This document shows, piece after piece, positions 18,011 through 26,842 of a DNA stretch of 64,000 nt. The position numbers and the translations under genes are program-made. Source of the stretch: Candidatus Zixiibacteriota bacterium (GTDB lineage: Bacteria; Zixibacteria; MSB-5A5; GN15; FEB-12); the NCBI GenBank assembly GCA_035380245.1, contig DAOSXA010000003.1, positions 496,001 to 560,000 of the forward strand, written 5' to 3'. The first letter of the stretch is position 1, and each line of letters opens with the position of its first letter. The notes beneath the pieces were generated by a model. That model was not told the origin of the DNA. It made no database searches and saw only the letters and a program-made list of their open reading frames with translations.

Positions 18011-19159
18011 TTAAATCACATTAGTCTCGGTCATTATCTCACCGGTCGTGAACCGTTTGGGGGAGAGGCTTTCAATATCGACCTGGGGCTTCTTCCCGGT
18101 TAAAATCTGTGAGGTGACCAAGCCGGCTGCCGGGGCATGCATGAAACCATGACCGGAAAAGCCGGTCGCGTGGAACATCCCTTCCAGCTCCGTATTGTAT
18201 CCTATGATACTGCGGTGATCGGGAGTGACTTCATAGAGCCCGGCCCATTGATTGGCAATCTCAGCCTCTTCGAGTTGTGGAATACGGTCGAGGGCTTTTT
18301 CGAGGATGATGTCGGTGTAATCGGGATCGACTGAAATATCGGTCGACGGTTGCACGGCCGGATCGGCCCAACCGAGCAGCATGCCCTTCGATTCCTTATG
18401 ACAATAGAGACCGGATTTTACGTCTACGACCATCGGAAAATCGGGACGGATGAACGAGAGCGGACCGGTGGTAACGATCTGACGACGGATCGGTTCGACC
18501 CGAACTTCGACACCGGCCAGTTTCCCCACGTACTTCGATAAAGGACCGGCACAGTCTATGACCAAAGGTGTAGAAATATCACCCTGGTTGGTCTTTACGC
18601 CCGTGACTTTACCCGACTCGACCACGATTCCGGTCGCCTCGGTCTCGATGGCGATTTCAGCGCCATGCTCGCGGGCCGCTTTTTCGTAACCGGTCAGAAA
18701 TTCGGCCGGGTCCCCCAGTCCGTCATCCGGGCAGAACGTGGCCAGTTGAATCCCCTCGAGTGAAACCTGCGGGGCGATTTGCTTGATATCTTCCGGTTTG
18801 AGCAGGGAGACATTCAAGCCCAGCGATTTCTGAAGTTCATAATCGGCCGTGAATCGTTTGATAGCGTCCTCTTCTTCGAGGAGGAACATGTACCCGACCT
18901 GATCGAATAAAGCATCATGTCCGGTTTCATCTTTGAAACGAGTGAATATCTCAGCGGAGAGCATCGACATCCGTATATTGGTCTTGTCGGAGAACTGCGC
19001 TCTGATTCCTCCGGCAGCCTTACAGGTGGAGCCGGTACCAAGAAGCGTTTCTTTCTCCAGGAGGACTACATTGCCGTATTTCTCGCGGGCCAGATAGAAG
19101 GCCACCGAGACCCCTATTATTCCACCGCCGATAATGACGGCATCAGCTTGTTTACGCAT
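18011..19159 (-). CDS. FAD-dependent oxidoreductase of the DAO / sarcosine-glycine oxidase family
   Basis: 382 residues from ATG 19159 (GAGG about nine bases upstream). The N-terminal dinucleotide-binding motif VIIGGGIIGVSVAFYLA is followed by LLEKETLLGTGSTCKAAGG (ribose-binding acid and substrate loop). The C-terminal part has GLYEVTPDHRSIIGY and FHATGFSGHGFMHAPAAG, the second FAD-contact region typical of sarcosine oxidase beta and proline dehydrogenase relatives. It probably oxidises an amino acid or N-methyl amine in the cytoplasm; substrate not determinable. Residues encoded upstream of 19159 are not family-like. A promoter lies at 19209-19237. Confidence 0.9.
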   Translation of the reverse strand: MRKQADAVIIGGGIIGVSVAFYLAREKYGNVVLLEKETLLGTGSTCKAAGGIRAQFSDKTNIRMSMLSAEIFTRFKDETGHDALFDQVGYMFLLEEEDAIKRFTADYELQKSLGLNVSLLKPEDIKQIAPQVSLEGIQLATFCPDDGLGDPAEFLTGYEKAAREHGAEIAIETEATGIVVESGKVTGVKTNQGDISTPLVIDCAGPLSKYVGKLAGVEVRVEPIRRQIVTTGPLSFIRPDFPMVVDVKSGLYCHKESKGMLLGWADPAVQPSTDISVDPDYTDIILEKALDRIPQLEEAEIANQWAGLYEVTPDHRSIIGYNTELEGMFHATGFSGHGFMHAPAAGLVTSQILTGKKPQVDIESLSPKRFTTGEIMTETNVI

Positions 19160-19208
19160 TGAACCAACCTCACAGAATCTGTTAGCAACCAAAGCCAACA
19201 GTCCGGTA

Positions 19209-19237
19209 AGTATCTTGAAATTAAGCTGGAAAGTCAA
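19209..19237 (-). promoter_or_regulatory. sigma-70-type promoter of the FAD oxidoreductase
   Basis: Minus strand: TTGACT, a 17-base spacer, GATACT, about 50 bases upstream of the ATG at 19159. Confidence 0.55.
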
Positions 19238-19258
19238 GCCCGGACGCCCGCTCTCGGA

Positions 19259-19286
19259 TTGATTCCCGGTACGAAACAGCTATTAT
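19259..19286 (+). promoter_or_regulatory. possible sigma-70-type promoter of the ClC channel gene
   Basis: TTGATT, a 16-base spacer, TATTAT. Transcription would begin near 19293, after an in-frame TTG at 19291, which supports the later ATG 19330 as the translation start. Confidence 0.45.
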
Positions 19287-19329
19287 TTCCTTGTCGAGCG
19301 ACCATCAAAAAGATAGATTGGCCCCTGCA

Positions 19330-21081
19330 ATGTTTAGTCGTACGATCGCCAAACTTCAGAATAAGTATAAGTTCACCGGAACTCATGTTCTTATCCTTAT
19401 GGCTTCCGTTGTGGGGCTTGCAACCGGTCTCGGGGCGATTGGTTTTCGCTGGTTGATCGAGTACTTCAACAACCTCTTTTTCGGACTGACCGATCAGATT
19501 CTGACCGATGCCGTCGGCACCGGCGGTTACAAGTATTGGTTGCCGTTGATTCCAATGGTCGGCGGCTTGCTCGTCGGTCCTATTGTTTTTAAGTTTGCCG
19601 CCGAAGCCAAGGGGCACGGGGTTCCCGAAGTAATGAACGCCGTAGCCCGACTGGGCGGTATCATCCGCGCCAGGGTGGCCGTGGCCAAAACCATAGCCTC
19701 AGCTATATGTATCGGCTCCGGTGGTTCAGCCGGACGCGAGGGACCGATTGTCCAGATCGGTTCGGCGGTCGGATCGTCGATCGGACAGCTTTTCCGTATG
19801 TCCGGCGACCGTGTCAAAATTCTCGTTGGCTGCGGAGCGGCAGCCGGCATTTCGGCGGTCTTTAACGCTCCTATCGCCGGCGTCATTTTTTCATTGGAAA
19901 TCATCCTCGGTGATTTCGCTATTAAGACTTTCTCCCCGGTTATTATTTCATCCGTTATCGCTTCGGTCGTCACACGTTCAGTGCTGGGAAATCACCCGGC
20001 ATTTGATGTCCCCGAGTACTCACTCGTGTCGGTTTGGGAAGTCCCCCTGTATGCCGGAATGGGCATCCTGCTGGGAGGGCTCGGGACCGCTTTCACCCGA
20101 GTGCTCGACTGGTTCGAAGATGTCTTCGACGGGATGAAAATACCCAATGTCTTTAAGCCGGCTCTGGGCGGTATTCTGCTGGGTACTATCGCCATATTCT
20201 ATCCTCAAATTCTGGCTGACGGATATGAAACGATCAAGCTGACGCTTTACGGTCAGATCGGTATCACCCTGATGATAATTCTTGTATTCCTGAAGTTGTT
20301 GGCAACCTCACTGACTTTGGGCTCGGGTAACTCGGGTGGTATTTTTGCTCCGTCGCTGTTCATGGGGGCCGTGGCTGGCGGCGTTTTTGGTGTGGTCGTC
20401 AATTATTTCTTCCCCAATACGACAGCGACTCCGGGAGCTTATGCATTGGTCGGGATGGCGGGCATGGTGGCTGCTGCTACCCATGCTCCGATTACGGCCC
20501 TCCTGATCATTTTTGAGATGACCTCCGACTATCGCATTATTCTGCCTCTGATGGTAACCGTCGTCTTTGCCGGGCTGGTGGCAGGCAAGCTGTTCGAGTA
20601 TTCAATCTATACGGTCAAGCTGGCCAAACGCGGGATCGACATCCGCGGTGGTAAAGATATCAACGTGCTGCGCTCGCATAAGGTCTCGGAGATCATGGAT
20701 AGAGATTTCCAGTCGGTGCCGGCGGCGACACCGCTGGCGACTATCTTCCACGCTATTGAACATTCCAAGGAATCGTATTTCATCGTAACCGATTCGAAAG
20801 GATTGCTCCGCGGCGTTCTCTCGTTCCAGGATATCCGATCGATGTTGACTCATCACGAACTTGATTTTCTCGTAATAGCCCAGGATCTTGTTCGACCGCG
20901 GCCGATAACTCTCTGTGCCGACGATGATCTCGAGAAAGCCTACAACCTGTTTGGCTTGCAGGACCTCAAGCTGATCCCGGTAGTGGAAAACGGCGAGCAG
21001 AATACGGTAATCGGTGTCCTGCGCCGTGAAGATATGCTGGCTTACTACAACCGCCAGTTGATAGATACTCTGCGTCAATAA
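19330..21081 (+). CDS. ClC-family chloride channel/antiporter with C-terminal CBS pair
   Basis: 583 residues. The membrane domain shows the ClC ion-pathway motifs in order: AEAKGHGVPEV (GxGxPE), GSGGSAGREGPIVQIGSA (GxxGREGP) and LGSGNSGGIFAPSLFMGA. The last roughly 150 residues form two CBS domains (HKVSEIMDRDFQSVPAATPL and ARPITLC-type segments), which in this family bind nucleotides and gate transport. The ClC gating Glu lies in GREGP and is present. The start at ATG 19330 is chosen over TTG 19291 because the predicted promoter starts transcription between them. Expected location is the cytoplasmic membrane. Confidence 0.93.
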   Translation: MFSRTIAKLQNKYKFTGTHVLILMASVVGLATGLGAIGFRWLIEYFNNLFFGLTDQILTDAVGTGGYKYWLPLIPMVGGLLVGPIVFKFAAEAKGHGVPEVMNAVARLGGIIRARVAVAKTIASAICIGSGGSAGREGPIVQIGSAVGSSIGQLFRMSGDRVKILVGCGAAAGISAVFNAPIAGVIFSLEIILGDFAIKTFSPVIISSVIASVVTRSVLGNHPAFDVPEYSLVSVWEVPLYAGMGILLGGLGTAFTRVLDWFEDVFDGMKIPNVFKPALGGILLGTIAIFYPQILADGYETIKLTLYGQIGITLMIILVFLKLLATSLTLGSGNSGGIFAPSLFMGAVAGGVFGVVVNYFFPNTTATPGAYALVGMAGMVAAATHAPITALLIIFEMTSDYRIILPLMVTVVFAGLVAGKLFEYSIYTVKLAKRGIDIRGGKDINVLRSHKVSEIMDRDFQSVPAATPLATIFHAIEHSKESYFIVTDSKGLLRGVLSFQDIRSMLTHHELDFLVIAQDLVRPRPITLCADDDLEKAYNLFGLQDLKLIPVVENGEQNTVIGVLRREDMLAYYNRQLIDTLRQ

Positions 21082-21147
21082 TCCAGTCCGAATCTATTAT
21101 CCAATCTCAAGCTTGATATAGAACGGTAGAGCGGGTAAATTAATCTC

Positions 21148-23457
21148 ATGCCGGATTATGCCAGATTGCGCCGCGACCTGATCTCATCACCGATGGAGGT
21201 GGATGGGGCCACGGTCTATACGGTCAAGGATCCCATCCGTGGGACCTTTTTCCGTTTACGCGAACCGGAGCATTGGCTGATCCATCAGTTGGACGGGGTG
21301 ACCTCGTACGATGAGATTGCCGCCCGCTTCAAGGAGAAATACGGTTTTAACCTCAGCGCTGAAAATGTAAGGCAGTTCGTGCAAGCGCTGGAGAAACTCT
21401 TTTTTCTGGAAAACTGTCGAGCCGAGCAAGCGGTCTCGCGTACCAGCTATATAGCTGAAGAGCACCGTTCGCTGTGGTCACGTCTGCTTTATGTGCGACT
21501 GCGGGCGATCAATCCCAAGCGTTTACTGGATCGATTACTGCCCTGGTATCGCCCCTGGCACTCGATGACGGGGTGGCTGCTGCAATTGATTTTGCTGGTC
21601 GTAGGGCTGTCGGTACTGGCGGCCAATGTCAACACCTTTGCCGTAAATCTTTATTCGGTATTCAACCTCGGTTCGGTGATTGCGATTGTCATTTCGTTCT
21701 TCATTCTGATAACGCTTCACGAGTTTGCCCATGCGGTGGTCTGTCGTTACTACGGGGGAGAGGTAACCGAAATGGGCTTTCTGTTGATGTATTTTCAGCC
21801 CTGTTTTTATTGTGATCTCTCGGATGCCTGGCTGTTCAAGAACAAGCGGCATCGACTGGCGGTGACTTTTGCCGGTCCCTATTTTCAAATACTCCTGATG
21901 GCGGTTGCGGTGCTGGTCTGGCGAGTTACCGTCCCGGGGATATTGATCAACGATATTGCCCGCATCGTGGCGATTATCTGTTTCGTGACATTGCTGTTTA
22001 ATTTCAATCCGCTGATCAAGCTGGACGGTTATTACCTGCTGTCGGACTGGCTGGATATTCCCAATCTTCGCTCCAAGGCATTCGGTTATGTTTCCAACTG
22101 GTTCCGACGGGTAGTTCTGGGCTGGTCCGAGCCAAAATATCCTGCAACCGGGAGAGAACGGCGGATATTCGGGATATACGCGGTTTTTTCCGGGCTATAT
22201 ACGTTCTTTCTCCTTTTCTGGGTGCTTCGTGTTATCGGTCGTTTTCTTTATGACTCCATGGGGCCGACCGGATTGTTGTTGTTAGCGGTGCTGATCTTGT
22301 TTATTATTCACGGCAGTATCACAGGCTTTTTCAAGGGACTGATAAAGCACATTGTCCAGATGAAAGAAATCGCTAAAAAACCGCTTAGACTGATCATTCA
22401 GTTAATCATCCTGATCGCACTGATAGTGATATTGTTTTGGGTGCCGTTCACCCAACGAGTCACCGGCGAAGTGGCGGTTCGTCCGGCAGCACAGTTCAGT
22501 CTTCTTGTCAATAACTTAGGACTTCTTGAGAAGCGGCTCCAGAAGGGCGGGGCGGAACCGAGTACGCAATCGTCATACGTTCAAATGACCACCACCGAAA
22601 TGGCTACCTTGAACCTTAAACCGGTGGTGGCGGACGGCCAGATGGTGGCGAACGGAGATACGGTGGCAGTGCTGCTGTCAAATCAGGTCACCAGCGATAT
22701 ATCTGCCGGACTGGCGGAGCTGGAGCAACTTGAGTTCGAACTGGCCCTGCTGCGATCCCCCCCCAAAGCCGAGGAAGTGGCTGAAGCGAAGACCGATGTT
22801 GAAGCCGCCGAGGCCAACCTTATGCAACTCCAACGCGATCTGCAGCGAATCGAAACCCTGAGCGCCAAGAATCTCACGACGGCAGCGCAGTTGGAAACGG
22901 CTCGCTCCAGTGTCGATATCGCCCGGGCTACGCTGAAGAACCGGCAGGCTAAGCTGGAATTACTCAAGTCGCCGCCCAAACCCGAGGAAGAGGCGGTAAT
23001 CAGATCGCAAATTCAGCGTCAACGTGCCGACCTTGATTTTCTGTATTCACAGGAAGCGGCCCAGTCGGTTACGACGGAGATCCGGGGAGTGGTGAGCCTT
23101 CCGCGTGAAGGAGAGTCGATCCTGCAGATTACCGATGCCTCTCGGATAGAACTGCTGGTACCGGTTTCGGATTTCGATCTTGGTCTGGTTGAGCCGGGGC
23201 AGAGGGTTAAGCTTAAGGTTCGGACTTATGTCGATACGGTATTTGTCGGGCAGGTGGTTCATATTCCGGTTACAGCGGTTTCGATAGGTGATCACTCGGT
23301 ATATCAGGTAGGTGTTTTGGTTAATAATCCCGAGGGACGCCTCAAACCGGGAATGAGCGGGTATGCGAAGATCGAGATAAAAGACAGCTCTCTTTTCAGA
23401 CTAATTCTCAGGAAAATTACTTCATTTGTCCGCGTCGAGTTCTGGTCCTGGTGGTAA
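21148..23457 (+). CDS. fused PqqD-like / M50 zinc metalloprotease / HlyD-type adaptor membrane protein
   Basis: 769 residues, three parts. Residues 1-95 look like a PqqD-type peptide-binding winged helix (IRGTFFRLREPEHWLIHQLDG, then SYDEIAARFKEKYG). Residues 145-440 are a polytopic M50 site-2-protease-like domain with the zinc motif HEFAH (H191, E192, H195) and the third-ligand motif NFNPLIKLDGYY (Asp near 293). Residues 440-769 begin with a transmembrane helix and form a HlyD/membrane-fusion domain with a coiled-coil hairpin near 525-630, flanked by a lipoyl-like half, and ending in KPGMSGYAKIEI. Relatives are called putative peptide zinc metalloproteases and occur with peptide-export or RiPP genes. 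No ABC ATPase is adjacent. The next gene encodes a 24-residue peptide. Confidence 0.85.
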   Translation: MPDYARLRRDLISSPMEVDGATVYTVKDPIRGTFFRLREPEHWLIHQLDGVTSYDEIAARFKEKYGFNLSAENVRQFVQALEKLFFLENCRAEQAVSRTSYIAEEHRSLWSRLLYVRLRAINPKRLLDRLLPWYRPWHSMTGWLLQLILLVVGLSVLAANVNTFAVNLYSVFNLGSVIAIVISFFILITLHEFAHAVVCRYYGGEVTEMGFLLMYFQPCFYCDLSDAWLFKNKRHRLAVTFAGPYFQILLMAVAVLVWRVTVPGILINDIARIVAIICFVTLLFNFNPLIKLDGYYLLSDWLDIPNLRSKAFGYVSNWFRRVVLGWSEPKYPATGRERRIFGIYAVFSGLYTFFLLFWVLRVIGRFLYDSMGPTGLLLLAVLILFIIHGSITGFFKGLIKHIVQMKEIAKKPLRLIIQLIILIALIVILFWVPFTQRVTGEVAVRPAAQFSLLVNNLGLLEKRLQKGGAEPSTQSSYVQMTTTEMATLNLKPVVADGQMVANGDTVAVLLSNQVTSDISAGLAELEQLEFELALLRSPPKAEEVAEAKTDVEAAEANLMQLQRDLQRIETLSAKNLTTAAQLETARSSVDIARATLKNRQAKLELLKSPPKPEEEAVIRSQIQRQRADLDFLYSQEAAQSVTTEIRGVVSLPREGESILQITDASRIELLVPVSDFDLGLVEPGQRVKLKVRTYVDTVFVGQVVHIPVTAVSIGDHSVYQVGVLVNNPEGRLKPGMSGYAKIEIKDSSLFRLILRKITSFVRVEFWSWW

Positions 23458-23604
23458 GATCGCCGTTTTATCTAAACCATTACTTTAAGATGTGATTGTA
23501 ATGTGGTGTGGTGTAGTGGGAGTGGGTGATAAAATTATCGCGTCGTAAGTGGTGGTGATGTTACAATTTAACAGTATCCGTGTAACTATAATCCACATTT
23601 GACC

Positions 23605-23633
23605 TTGACATATTGTGAGTTTGGCTCTACTTT
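23605..23633 (+). promoter_or_regulatory. sigma-70-type promoter of the 24-residue peptide gene
   Basis: TTGACA (perfect -35), a 17-base spacer, TACTTT (-10). Transcription would start near 23640, leaving a leader of about 80 bases before the peptide start. The peptide therefore has its own promoter, separate from the M50-HlyD gene. Confidence 0.65.
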
Positions 23634-23721
23634 TAGAATTGAGCCCAGGTTTCCTTCCTTTAACGGAATCTTGGTTCGTACGTTTCTAAACAACCTATGG
23701 CTGAAACAGGAGGAATTAACC

Positions 23722-23796
23722 ATGACCTATGAACTGACTGTTGAAGTTCTTGAGGCTCGCGTAGCGCCCATGGGAATCTCATTGGGCGGCCAGTGA
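23722..23796 (+). CDS. 24-residue peptide with LEARVAP motif, candidate exported or precursor peptide
   Basis: A 24-codon gene beginning MTYELTVEVLEARVAP and ending MGISLGGQ. The ribosome site is near ideal (AGGAGG seven bases before the ATG). It has its own promoter (23605-23633) and a strong terminator 30 bases after the stop, so it is a compact single-gene unit. It lies 264 bases after the M50-HlyD protein on the same strand, which suggests it is that protein's substrate. The LExxR.AP pattern resembles the LE-x-LE-x-R-x-x-P tags seen at N-termini of some planctomycete secreted proteins (from memory). The C-terminal LGGQ is compatible with double-glycine-type processing only if cleavage were very near the end. 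Function unknown; the translation signals make the gene likely real. Confidence 0.6.
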   Translation: MTYELTVEVLEARVAPMGISLGGQ

Positions 23797-23826
23797 TTCT
23801 GGTGACGACTGCGTAGTTACATCAGA

Positions 23827-23862
23827 AGGCAGGTATTTTCTAAATACCTGCCTATCTTTTTT
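23827..23862 (+). terminator. strong rho-independent terminator after the 24-residue peptide gene
   Basis: A perfect 12-bp stem AGGCAGGTATTT / AAATACCTGCCT with a three-base loop, followed by ATCTTTTTT. The right arm contains the stop codon of the convergent kinase gene. No T-tract follows on the minus strand, so it acts on the plus strand. Confidence 0.9.
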
Positions 23863-26833
23863 GGGCAATTTTAGTTTTAAGTCCGTTGATTTGATCCACC
23901 AACAGCTTTATTTCCGGTCGTGATTGATAGCATGTTCTCCGGGATACATCGCTCAGCGATAAAGCGACTTGTTTGGCCGCGTTCAGTCCCTTTTTAGCCG
24001 CAGCAAACGACTCTTCGTATTCACCGAGGCTGAGCGCTACTTGAGCCTGAAGCGCCAGAATGTCAACTAGTTCCGGCACCAATCCACACCGATTGGCAGC
24101 CGACTCGGCTCGCAGCGCCAGGTCCCGGGCCTCTTTTATCAGACCATTGGTGCTGTAGATCCGACCGGCCAGAGCCAGGAGTCCTGCTTGCTCGACATCC
24201 TCGTGCATTTTTTCGAGGTGAGGCTGGATGGTTTGTTGGAATTGCGACAGAGTTTCATCGGGCGAGGACGGTAACAAGTGGCTTAAGCGGTTAGCTTCGA
24301 TCAGAATTCTCTCCCGCTCCATATTGAGTTCTTGGGCTAGTTCCAGACCACGGTTAATCACACTGTCGTCATCGGTCAGTTTTGATATGAGTATCAAGGC
24401 ATTCAACAGGTTGGGATTGTCCTGCTGGTCTTCGGCCTGAGCTGCCGATTTCTTTGCCAGGGTCAGGGCCTCATCATAATTACCAATGAACTGCTGAAGA
24501 CCGGCGCAAGCATGCCAGTGAATCGTTTCGAGAAGCTTGTCGTCGATCTCTTCCAGCATGTCAGCGGTTTGATTCAGATCGATCTGAGCTTCACCGAACC
24601 GGCCAAGACGTTTCAGGACCGTACCGCGCATGCAATGGAACGAGGCAACGTGAGGAATATCCTCAAGCTCCCGGCCTAGGGCCAGACCTTCCTCAAGATA
24701 TCCCAATGAGCGCTGCAACTGCCCGGCCGTGACCGACAGATGAGACAGATTTTCTAAATTGAACAGGGTTTCCTTTTTTGAACCGATACGCCGGTTGAAT
24801 TCCAGCGATTCATCGAGACTTTCGACCGCTTCCGCATTACGCCCCATGAGGTGGTAGACGTAGCCTAAGTTGTTCAACGTTCTGGCGATTTCACCCTGGT
24901 CGCCAATTTCTCGCTTCATTCTCAGTGATATCTCAAGCAGTCGCACGGATTTGCGATATCGTCCGGTAATGCCGTGCACGGAGCCGACATTGCTCAAGGA
25001 AGAAGCCGCGTCGGCGTCAGCGCCGAGGCGACGCTGTATAGTCAATGCCATGAGATAATAACGGCGGGCTTCGCTCAAGTCACCAGCCACCCAATAGGCA
25101 TTGCCAAGATTGTTGTAAGTATGTGAAATCTCTAATTCGTCGTCCAACTCACGGTAGATTTTGAGAGCCTCGTTGAGAGCCTGAAGCGCACCCTTCGAGT
25201 CCTGCTTCAGCTTAAATAAATCACCCAATGACTTGTAGACTATTGCCAGCAGTTTGTCCACCGGACGGTTCCGGTACAATTCAATCAGCGTGTTATAGGC
25301 GTTTTGGGCGGCGGTCGTGCGACCAACCCCCTTTTGTAAATCACCTTCAGTCAGCAGTAATTTACGAGCCGAGAACGGATCACCGATGGTCCGGGCATAA
25401 CCAATCACTCGTTTCAACAGGAAGATCGCCTCGTCTGCCCGATGGTCTTTTTCAAGCAAAGCTGCCGCCTGAGAAGCGCAACGTTCGGCGGCTTCAAGAT
25501 TGCCGGCCTGGTGGTACAGCCGGGTAGCCTGATCGTATCGAGAGTCGTGTTCAGCCTCGGGAGCGAGCTTTTGCGAGATCCTTTGAACGGTTGCCGGTCG
25601 AAGCATCGTGAGTAACAGATCCGGCAAACCGGCCGGATAATTTTCCACTTCAACCGGATTTTCCGTTTGAGAAGGAGACACTCGGTCCGCCTGGCCCATG
25701 ACGGCCTTGATGATCAAATGTCGTTTCTCGGTCAGGTCGGCTTCAGCGAAGCTTTGAAGTTGATTCCGTCGATGTCGGCTGGTCCAGTAAGCCTCGGCTG
25801 AGAACTGGAATTTAGTGTCGTTGTAAACCAGAGTCCGGCGGCTGTAATTAACTTCAGCCAATTGTCGCAGACAGAGGCCGTTGTGGTCGGTGATTTTATT
25901 GAGATGAACACGTTGCCGAGAGGTGAGAATGAATCGACTCTCACAAATGCTGTCGAATTCTCCCCAGGGATCGACCAACCATTTGGGACGAAGCACTTGT
26001 TCGAATGGATAGGTAGCGCCGCAATCACGCAGACGGCAACAAACGTTCCAGGCGGAATCCGGGCGATCCGAGGGATTCACCGATAGAAGGGATGTGACCA
26101 GAGTGCATATCGGGCCGGATAGCTCGGGCTTAACGACCTCAAGTCGCGGGTAGTCCGCTTCAATTATACGACCGTTAATACGCACCGGATCACTGTCGGA
26201 CTCACTCCAGAAAGGATGCTTACCGGTGAGTAGCCGATAGGCAATAACACCGAGGGCGAATAAGTCCGAAGCGTGACTGGAACCTTTGCCTGAGATTATT
26301 TCTGGAGCCATATAACCGACGGTTCCGGCTCCGGCGCGGGCCGACTCCGGTTCCGTTTCCAGGCGTCCTAAGGAGAAATCGGACAGCTTAATATAGTGCA
26401 GGCGGCCGTCGGCGATTTCCTGCCAATCCTCGGGCAGGAATACATTATGGACTTTCAGATCGCCATGTATGAGAGAGCGTGCCCGGAGAAATTCCAGATC
26501 GACGGCAATGGCTGAAATGATGTTTAGCGCCAGAGTCGTGTTGTCGAGACGGCCGATTTGATCGAGGCTGGGGCCCTCGCAGAGCTCTAAAAGGAGCCAG
26601 GGAGGATTTTCGCTGTAATCAAGCAGGCGAACGATCCCCGGAAATCTGAGACCGCCGATAAGGTAATTTTCACGAGCGGCGAGACGCCCGAAATCTACTT
26701 CTTCAGGAGTGGCATCAGGTAGAGGCGTTTTTAGCGCAGCTTCGTGCTTTCGCCCCGGGCAGGAAACGCGCACTACCTCGGCGGTACCTCCCTTGCCTAA
26801 CGGAGCGATGACCCGAAAACCGGCCATATTCAT
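23852..26833 (-). CDS. Ser/Thr protein kinase with C-terminal TPR array
   Basis: 993 residues. The N-terminal 290 residues form a PknB-like kinase: glycine loop LGKGGTAEVV, ATP lysine in AALK, catalytic loop HGDLKVHNVF, metal loop DFSLG, and GTVGYMAPE. Two departures are visible: HRD is HGD (no Arg) and DFG is DFS. The catalytic Asp, Asn and metal Asp remain, so activity is possible. After a linker, about 500 residues consist of TPR repeats (for example ISHTYNNLGNAYWVAGDLSE and IARTLNNLGYVYHLMGRNAE), likely for protein binding. No transmembrane helix is evident, so it is cytoplasmic. It follows the histidine kinase gene by nine bases and is probably co-transcribed with it. Confidence 0.9.
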   Translation of the reverse strand: MNMAGFRVIAPLGKGGTAEVVRVSCPGRKHEAALKTPLPDATPEEVDFGRLAARENYLIGGLRFPGIVRLLDYSENPPWLLLELCEGPSLDQIGRLDNTTLALNIISAIAVDLEFLRARSLIHGDLKVHNVFLPEDWQEIADGRLHYIKLSDFSLGRLETEPESARAGAGTVGYMAPEIISGKGSSHASDLFALGVIAYRLLTGKHPFWSESDSDPVRINGRIIEADYPRLEVVKPELSGPICTLVTSLLSVNPSDRPDSAWNVCCRLRDCGATYPFEQVLRPKWLVDPWGEFDSICESRFILTSRQRVHLNKITDHNGLCLRQLAEVNYSRRTLVYNDTKFQFSAEAYWTSRHRRNQLQSFAEADLTEKRHLIIKAVMGQADRVSPSQTENPVEVENYPAGLPDLLLTMLRPATVQRISQKLAPEAEHDSRYDQATRLYHQAGNLEAAERCASQAAALLEKDHRADEAIFLLKRVIGYARTIGDPFSARKLLLTEGDLQKGVGRTTAAQNAYNTLIELYRNRPVDKLLAIVYKSLGDLFKLKQDSKGALQALNEALKIYRELDDELEISHTYNNLGNAYWVAGDLSEARRYYLMALTIQRRLGADADAASSLSNVGSVHGITGRYRKSVRLLEISLRMKREIGDQGEIARTLNNLGYVYHLMGRNAEAVESLDESLEFNRRIGSKKETLFNLENLSHLSVTAGQLQRSLGYLEEGLALGRELEDIPHVASFHCMRGTVLKRLGRFGEAQIDLNQTADMLEEIDDKLLETIHWHACAGLQQFIGNYDEALTLAKKSAAQAEDQQDNPNLLNALILISKLTDDDSVINRGLELAQELNMERERILIEANRLSHLLPSSPDETLSQFQQTIQPHLEKMHEDVEQAGLLALAGRIYSTNGLIKEARDLALRAESAANRCGLVPELVDILALQAQVALSLGEYEESFAAAKKGLNAAKQVALSLSDVSRRTCYQSRPEIKLLVDQINGLKTKIAQKR

Positions 26834-26842
26834 AGGCCGGCC

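Noticed and set aside
23490..23560. GT-rich repetitive stretch as a short tandem repeat or CRISPR-like array
   Set aside because: The units vary in sequence and spacing and there are no conserved repeats; it is only low-complexity sequence before the peptide promoter.
23705..23724. The ribosome site and start of the 24-residue peptide gene look identical to those of a common expression vector
   Set aside because: From memory, a stretch of about 19 bases around AGGAGGAATTAACC matches the leader used in arabinose-inducible vectors. The surrounding sequence is not vector-like, and an ideal ribosome site with an A/T-rich spacer easily converges, so I do not call contamination.
23697..23732. An 11-codon frame overlapping the ribosome site and start of the 24-residue peptide gene
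   Set aside because: It has no ribosome site of its own and overlaps the strong one; it is most likely chance, though translational coupling cannot be excluded.
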